From Myxococcota bacterium (GTDB lineage Bacteria; Myxococcota_A; UBA9160; PR03): a stretch of DNA of 8,452 nt. Each line of letters starts with the position of its first letter. The stretch's first letter is position 1. Below are positions 5,038 through 8,452 of this stretch, one piece after another. The stretch spans positions 1 through 8,452 of the forward strand of contig JASJBO010000316.1 in assembly GCA_030066475.1 (NCBI GenBank), given 5' to 3'. Position numbers and translations under genes: made by a program. Below the pieces are notes generated by a model. The model saw only the letters and a list, made by a program, of their open reading frames with translations, was not told the DNA's origin and ran no database searches.

Positions 5038-5559
5038 TCAGTGCTCTCCCCGGATCCAGGCGAGGATCCGCTCGGGAAGGAGCTCGCGATTGCGCGCCGT
5101 GGCCTCCCACAGCTCGGTGTCGCCCCGGCGCTTCACCTCGGCGACGAAGCCGCTGCCCTTGCGGGCGATGGTCGCGAGCACGGTGCGGTCGGCAGCGAGC
5201 AGGGCTCGCATCGCCGCGACGAACCCCTCCGAGAGGCACTCCATCTTCCCGATCTCGTCGACCACGTAGAGATCGGCGGCGGGTTCCAGTACGAGGCTCG
5301 TCGCAGCGACGGCGTCGATCGCCGCCACGTCGACCCCGTAGCGTCCCACCCGCGCGGGACCGGGGAAGTCCACGTGCGCCATGATCCGGTCGGGTCCCGC
5401 CAGGTCGACGATCCGAAAGCCGAGCCGGCCACCTCCCTCGCGCATCTCCTCGGTGGTGAAGCCCGCCACGCGCAGACCGTCGAGCCGGGCCACCACCCGG
5501 CGCACCAGCGTCGTCTTGCCCACGCCGGGGACGCCGGTCAGGAGCAGGATTCGGCTCAC
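5038..5559 (-). CDS. THEP1-type nucleoside-triphosphatase (NTPase_1 family)
   Basis: A 173-residue P-loop protein. Walker A is GVPGVGKT (9-16), with VAGFTTEEMREGG following at about 31-43, a GRYGVDV motif at 72-78, and the distinctive Walker B VVDEIGKME (99-107). This order and length match the THEP1/NTPase_1 family (Aquifex and archaeal nucleoside-triphosphatases and their human homologue). These hydrolyse NTPs to NDPs in vitro; their cellular role is unsettled. I chose the GTG at 5559 because AGGGGAG (5570-5564) precedes it at ribosome-binding distance. A GTG at 5577 in the same frame would add six residues with no useful ribosome site. The gene converges on the RES toxin gene and diverges from the FAD dehydrogenase gene, with 152 bases between starts. 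Confidence 0.9.
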   Translation of the reverse strand: MSRILLLTGVPGVGKTTLVRRVVARLDGLRVAGFTTEEMREGGGRLGFRIVDLAGPDRIMAHVDFPGPARVGRYGVDVAAIDAVAATSLVLEPAADLYVVDEIGKMECLSEGFVAAMRALLAADRTVLATIARKGSGFVAEVKRRGDTELWEATARNRELLPERILAWIRGEH

Positions 5560-5593
5560 GGCGCTCCCCTGTGGCACCTTCCGCGCGGGTCCC

Positions 5594-5606
5594 CTCCTGG
5601 CAGGAG
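5594..5606. repeat. Short perfect inverted repeat in the NTPase/FAD dehydrogenase divergent region
   Basis: CTCCTG and CAGGAG flank a single base. It lies between the two divergent start codons, 35 bases upstream of the NTPase start. It could be a regulator site, but 6-bp arms in GC-rich DNA arise easily by chance. A nearby GTAGCTAC/CGTAGC cluster (5611-5626) is the only other structure seen in this intergenic stretch. Confidence 0.2.
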
Positions 5607-5711
5607 ATGCGCGTAGCTACCGTAGCGGAGCAGGCGGCGCCGGCCCCGCTGGCGGCAGCGGTCGCGCCGGGTCGACTGCTCCGGCGCGCGTCGGGCGGAT
5701 GAGGAGAACGC

Positions 5712-7079
5712 GTGGGGCGGACGAGGACATGGGACGTCGTCGTCATCGGAGCAGGGCCTGCCGGTCTGTTCGCGGCGCGAGCGCTCGCGGGAAGACTTCG
5801 CACGATCGTCCTCGACCGCAAGGCGTCGACCGGCGGCGCGGGCGGCATGACCGACGGCAAGCTCAACCTGTCTCCCCGGGTCGGTCTCGACCTCGAGGAG
5901 CTTCAGCTATCGGAGACGGAGGCCCGGGAGCGCATCGCCGCCGTCGATCGGGTCTTCCTGGAGCACGGCGCCGAGCCGAAGCTCTACGGCGACGACGACG
6001 AGCGGGTTCGCGGGTGGCTCGACCGCGTGTCCTGGGTTCGCCGGCCCACGGCGCAGGGGGAGTGGGACATCACCCTGGTCCCGGTGAAGCAGCGACACAT
6101 GGGAACCGACTTCGCCCCTCGGGTCGTGGCGCGCCTGACGGAAGCGATCGCCAGCAGCGGAGTCACCTTCTCGCTCGACACCGATGTCGGCGGCGTCCGT
6201 CGCGAACGGGACGGCGCGTTCACCGTAGAGACCTCGAGAGGGGAGTTCAGCGCCCCCTACCTGCTGGCGAGCCCCGGGCGCGAGCGGGCCCGGTGGTTCC
6301 GCGACGTGGCGACCTCCCTCGGCGTCGAGACGCGCTCGGGAGCGATCGACATCGGCTGCCGGGTGGAGGTGGCGAGCGCCGTCTACGACGAGATCAGCCA
6401 GGTCCTCTACGATCCGAAGTTCCTGTTCGTGACCCCCACGCATCAGGACCGGACGCGAACGTTCTGCACCAATCCCGGCGGCAGCGTCTGCGTGGAAGAG
6501 ATCGACGGCTCTCGCCTCGTGAACGGCCATGCGCTCAGAGCGCGCAGGACGACCAGCACGAACTTCGCGATCCTGAACACCATCACCATGACGGAGCCGG
6601 TTCAGGACAACACCGAGATGGGCCGGAAGGTCATGGAGTTCGCGAACTTCTGGGGCGGCGGAAGGAGCCTGATCCTCCAGAGGTGGGGAGACCTCACGAC
6701 GGGAAGGCGGTCCCGGGCGGAGACCTTCTTCTCCCCGGAGCGGGGCTACGAGAAGATGCACCCCACGCTTCCGCCCGGAGAGGGCGTGACTCCCGGCGAC
6801 ATCTCCTTTGCCTATCCGGGCCGCATCGTCGACAACATCCGGGACAGCCTGATCCTGCTCTCGCGGGTGATCCCGGGCGTCGCGCATCCCTCGACGGCGA
6901 TCTACGTCCCCGAGATCAAGTTCTACGACGTGAGATACCCCACCAGCCGCGACCTCGAGACCAGCATGCCCAATCTCTTCGTCGCCGGAGACGGGGCGGG
7001 GAAGTCCCGCGGGATCGTGGGAGCAGCGCTCACGGGGACCCTGGCTGCCGAAGGAATCGCGAGGAAGGCGTCGGGATGA
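5712..7079 (+). CDS. FAD-dependent dehydrogenase, COG2509-like
   Basis: A 455-residue flavoprotein. The N-terminal Rossmann dinucleotide motif GAGPAG is at 13-18 (DVVVIGAGPAGLFAARAL). A GGAGGMTDGKLNLSPRVG block at 41-58 is characteristic of the uncharacterised FAD-dependent dehydrogenases of COG2509. The C-terminal FAD-contact segment NLFVAGDGAGKSRGIVGAAL at 421-440 closes the flavin fold. There is no signal peptide, so it is cytoplasmic. The physiological substrate of this family is unknown to me. The GTG start at 5712 is supported by GAGGAG at 5701-5706, five bases upstream. It is divergent from the THEP1-type NTPase and followed by a YdcH-like gene after 76 bases. Codon use is strongly GC-biased, so it looks like resident genome. 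Confidence 0.88.
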   Translation: MGRTRTWDVVVIGAGPAGLFAARALAGRLRTIVLDRKASTGGAGGMTDGKLNLSPRVGLDLEELQLSETEARERIAAVDRVFLEHGAEPKLYGDDDERVRGWLDRVSWVRRPTAQGEWDITLVPVKQRHMGTDFAPRVVARLTEAIASSGVTFSLDTDVGGVRRERDGAFTVETSRGEFSAPYLLASPGRERARWFRDVATSLGVETRSGAIDIGCRVEVASAVYDEISQVLYDPKFLFVTPTHQDRTRTFCTNPGGSVCVEEIDGSRLVNGHALRARRTTSTNFAILNTITMTEPVQDNTEMGRKVMEFANFWGGGRSLILQRWGDLTTGRRSRAETFFSPERGYEKMHPTLPPGEGVTPGDISFAYPGRIVDNIRDSLILLSRVIPGVAHPSTAIYVPEIKFYDVRYPTSRDLETSMPNLFVAGDGAGKSRGIVGAALTGTLAAEGIARKASG

Positions 7080-7155
7080 GGCGGGACTCGGGATCGCTTC
7101 CCGCCCGCTGCGGCGAGCCTCCGCGCCACGGATCCCGTACGCTCGCGGCGGTGCC

Positions 7156-7410
7156 GTGACGATCGAACACCATCCTCTCATCAAGGAGTATCCGGAGTAC
7201 CGCCAGCTCATCCACGAGCTGAAGGTGGGCGATCCCGGATTCCGGGCCCTGTTCGACGAGTACCACGAGGTCGATCGCCGCATCTACCGGATCGACCAGG
7301 ACATCGAGCCGGTGGCCGAGGATTTCGCCAACGAGCTCAAGCGGCGGCGCGTGTATCTCGAGGATCGGCTGCTGCAGATGCTGCGCCAGGCCGCGGCACG
7401 CTCCGGCTGA
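7156..7410 (+). CDS. YdcH-like small protein (DUF465 family)
   Basis: An 84-residue, highly charged helical protein with the family pattern: HPLIKEYPEYRQLIHELK near the N-terminus, then DPGFRALFDEYHEVDRRIYRID, then LKRRRVYLEDRLLQMLRQA. It should form an antiparallel helical hairpin or coiled coil. The function of YdcH/DUF465 proteins is not well defined. They are common small cytoplasmic proteins in Proteobacteria, which is one hint to the host lineage. The start is GTG at 7156; no other in-frame start is available upstream and the ribosome binding site is weak. It follows the FAD dehydrogenase and precedes the exported propeller gene by 31 bases, so it may be co-transcribed with either. Confidence 0.85.
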   Translation: MTIEHHPLIKEYPEYRQLIHELKVGDPGFRALFDEYHEVDRRIYRIDQDIEPVAEDFANELKRRRVYLEDRLLQMLRQAAARSG

Positions 7411-7441
7411 ACCCTCGCGCGGGCGCCAGCAGGAGACGTTC

Positions 7442-8452
7442 ATGACGCGTCGCTCGGTCCTCGCCGCCGTCCTCCTGGGCACGATCGCCCTCCCCCCGGA
7501 CCTCGCCCGACCTCAGCCGTCGTCCCCCCTCCCCAACACGGGCACGGACCGCTGGTACGCCTATGTCGACGGCAGGATCGCCGAGAACACCTCGTTCTCG
7601 ACGACCCCGACGTACCTCACCGATCCGGAGCTCGACGACTACAAGCCCGTTCCCTCTCCCGACGGCTCGAAGATCGCGTTCTTCCGGGCCATCGACTACG
7701 GGAAGGACCAGGACATCACCTGGAAGACGAAGATCTGCGTGATCGATGCGGATGGGACCGGATTCCGGGAGCTCACCAGCGGCGACCACATGGACACGAA
7801 TCCCCAGTGGACCCGCGATGGCTCGAACCGGATCGTCTGGACCCGGATCGAATCGAGCCTCTCGCTGTTCGGGATCAACCTCCCACTGGGCATGAACGTC
7901 TACTGGACGGACCCGGACGCCGAGCCGGGCGACGAAGAGCGCATCTCGCGGGGGCTTCCCTACGAGTTCGTCTACAGCGGCTTGCAGGACGGGCGCCTGC
8001 TGATCCGGCGCGAGGGCGAGAACCGCTACTACCTGATGACGCCGGATCCCGACGGTGGAGCGACGTACGAGCGCCTCTCCTATCCGACTCCGAACACGCT
8101 CCTGCACAAGATCACGATCTCGCCGAGCGAGGCCCGGATCGCGTACATGAAGGTCGCCGACGCCGGATGGTTCACGAACGCGACCCCCGCGGCCTACTCC
8201 CACGCCGTGATCGCCTACGCGGACTTCGATGCCGAGCGCCTGACGATCTCCAACGAGGTCGAGGTGACCGGGTTCGAGACAGCCAACACCAGCTGGTACG
8301 CAAGCTGGACACGGGACGAGGACGAGCTGATCTACGCCTGCGCGGGAGACTGCCCCGAAGGCATGAGCATCGGGCAGATCTTCGCGTACCACCTGGCGAC
8401 CGGGACGACGAGGAGGATCTCGGGGAACGATGCTCTCCAGTATCGATACCCG
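7442..8452 (+). CDS. Exported PD40/TolB-like beta-propeller protein, 3' end beyond window
   Basis: The frame is open from the ATG at 7442 to the window end (337 codons, no stop). AGGAG at 7431-7435 lies six bases upstream. The N-terminus MTRRSVLAAVLLGTIAL is a signal peptide with a twin-arginine-like TRRSVL, suggesting Tat or Sec export, though no clear AxA cleavage site is seen before PQPSS. The mature part contains repeated propeller-blade motifs of the PD40 type: YKPVPSPDGSKIAFFR (about 80-95), TNPQWTRDGSNRIVWTR (about 120-136), ITISPSEARIAYMKV and WYASWTRDEDELIYAC. These are as in TolB and dipeptidyl-peptidase propellers. A periplasmic or cell-surface binding role is likely. Whether a C-terminal enzyme domain follows cannot be seen. 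Confidence 0.85.
   Translation, partial: MTRRSVLAAVLLGTIALPPDLARPQPSSPLPNTGTDRWYAYVDGRIAENTSFSTTPTYLTDPELDDYKPVPSPDGSKIAFFRAIDYGKDQDITWKTKICVIDADGTGFRELTSGDHMDTNPQWTRDGSNRIVWTRIESSLSLFGINLPLGMNVYWTDPDAEPGDEERISRGLPYEFVYSGLQDGRLLIRREGENRYYLMTPDPDGGATYERLSYPTPNTLLHKITISPSEARIAYMKVADAGWFTNATPAAYSHAVIAYADFDAERLTISNEVEVTGFETANTSWYASWTRDEDELIYACAGDCPEGMSIGQIFAYHLATGTTRRISGNDALQYRYP

Noticed and set aside
5381..7159. A 592-codon plus-strand open frame overlapping the FAD dehydrogenase
   Set aside because: It is in another frame of a gene with clear flavoprotein motifs, and its translation is Arg/Gly/Pro-rich without domains.
7337..8392. A 351-codon minus-strand open frame opposite the propeller gene
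   Set aside because: The plus-strand reading has a signal peptide, ribosome binding site and PD40 repeats; the antisense translation is a compositional shadow.
1..8452. CRISPR array or insertion sequence
   Set aside because: No regularly spaced repeats, no transposase and no terminal inverted repeats were seen on either strand.

Overview
The window is high-GC bacterial DNA. It has GC-rich codon use, GTG/TTG starts, a CCA-encoding tRNA gene, and a YdcH/DUF465 gene typical of Proteobacteria. The P450 and TetR gene style fits a high-GC Deltaproteobacteria/Myxococcota-like lineage. That placement is inferred from protein style only and is weak.

Left part (1-3126). An SDR gene (cut by the window edge) and a cytochrome P450 gene form a minus-strand operon with a 4-base GTGA overlap. 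A TetR-family regulator lies on the plus strand further right. P450 and tetR each have, just upstream, a copy of the same 26-bp imperfect palindrome, most simply read as the TetR operator. Between the two operator copies sits a two-gene minus-strand cassette: a small winged-helix protein and an AbiEii-like nucleotidyltransferase-fold protein. These also share a 4-base GTGA overlap and have their own 16-bp palindrome over a -10 element. The cassette looks like a toxin-antitoxin-type module lodged in what was probably a divergent P450/tetR control region. A tRNA-Arg(TCT) gene follows tetR closely.

Middle part (3127-4983). After the tRNA comes about 480 bases without an intact gene, containing a possible relic of another gene. 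Then comes a second toxin-antitoxin-type pair: a 282-residue protein with a C-terminal HTH/ParS-like region, overlapping by 4 bases a RES-domain toxin. Codon use here is visibly less GC-biased than in the flanks. With the adjacent tRNA and the gene relic, this suggests a small acquired segment.

Right part (4984-8452). A minus-strand THEP1-type nucleoside-triphosphatase faces away from a plus-strand FAD-dependent dehydrogenase of the COG2509 type. A YdcH-like small protein follows, then the start of an exported PD40/TolB-like beta-propeller protein that runs off the window.

The most interesting points are the paired operators around a foreign cassette, the unusually long antitoxin of the RES pair, and the replacement of the usual RES catalytic glutamate by asparagine.
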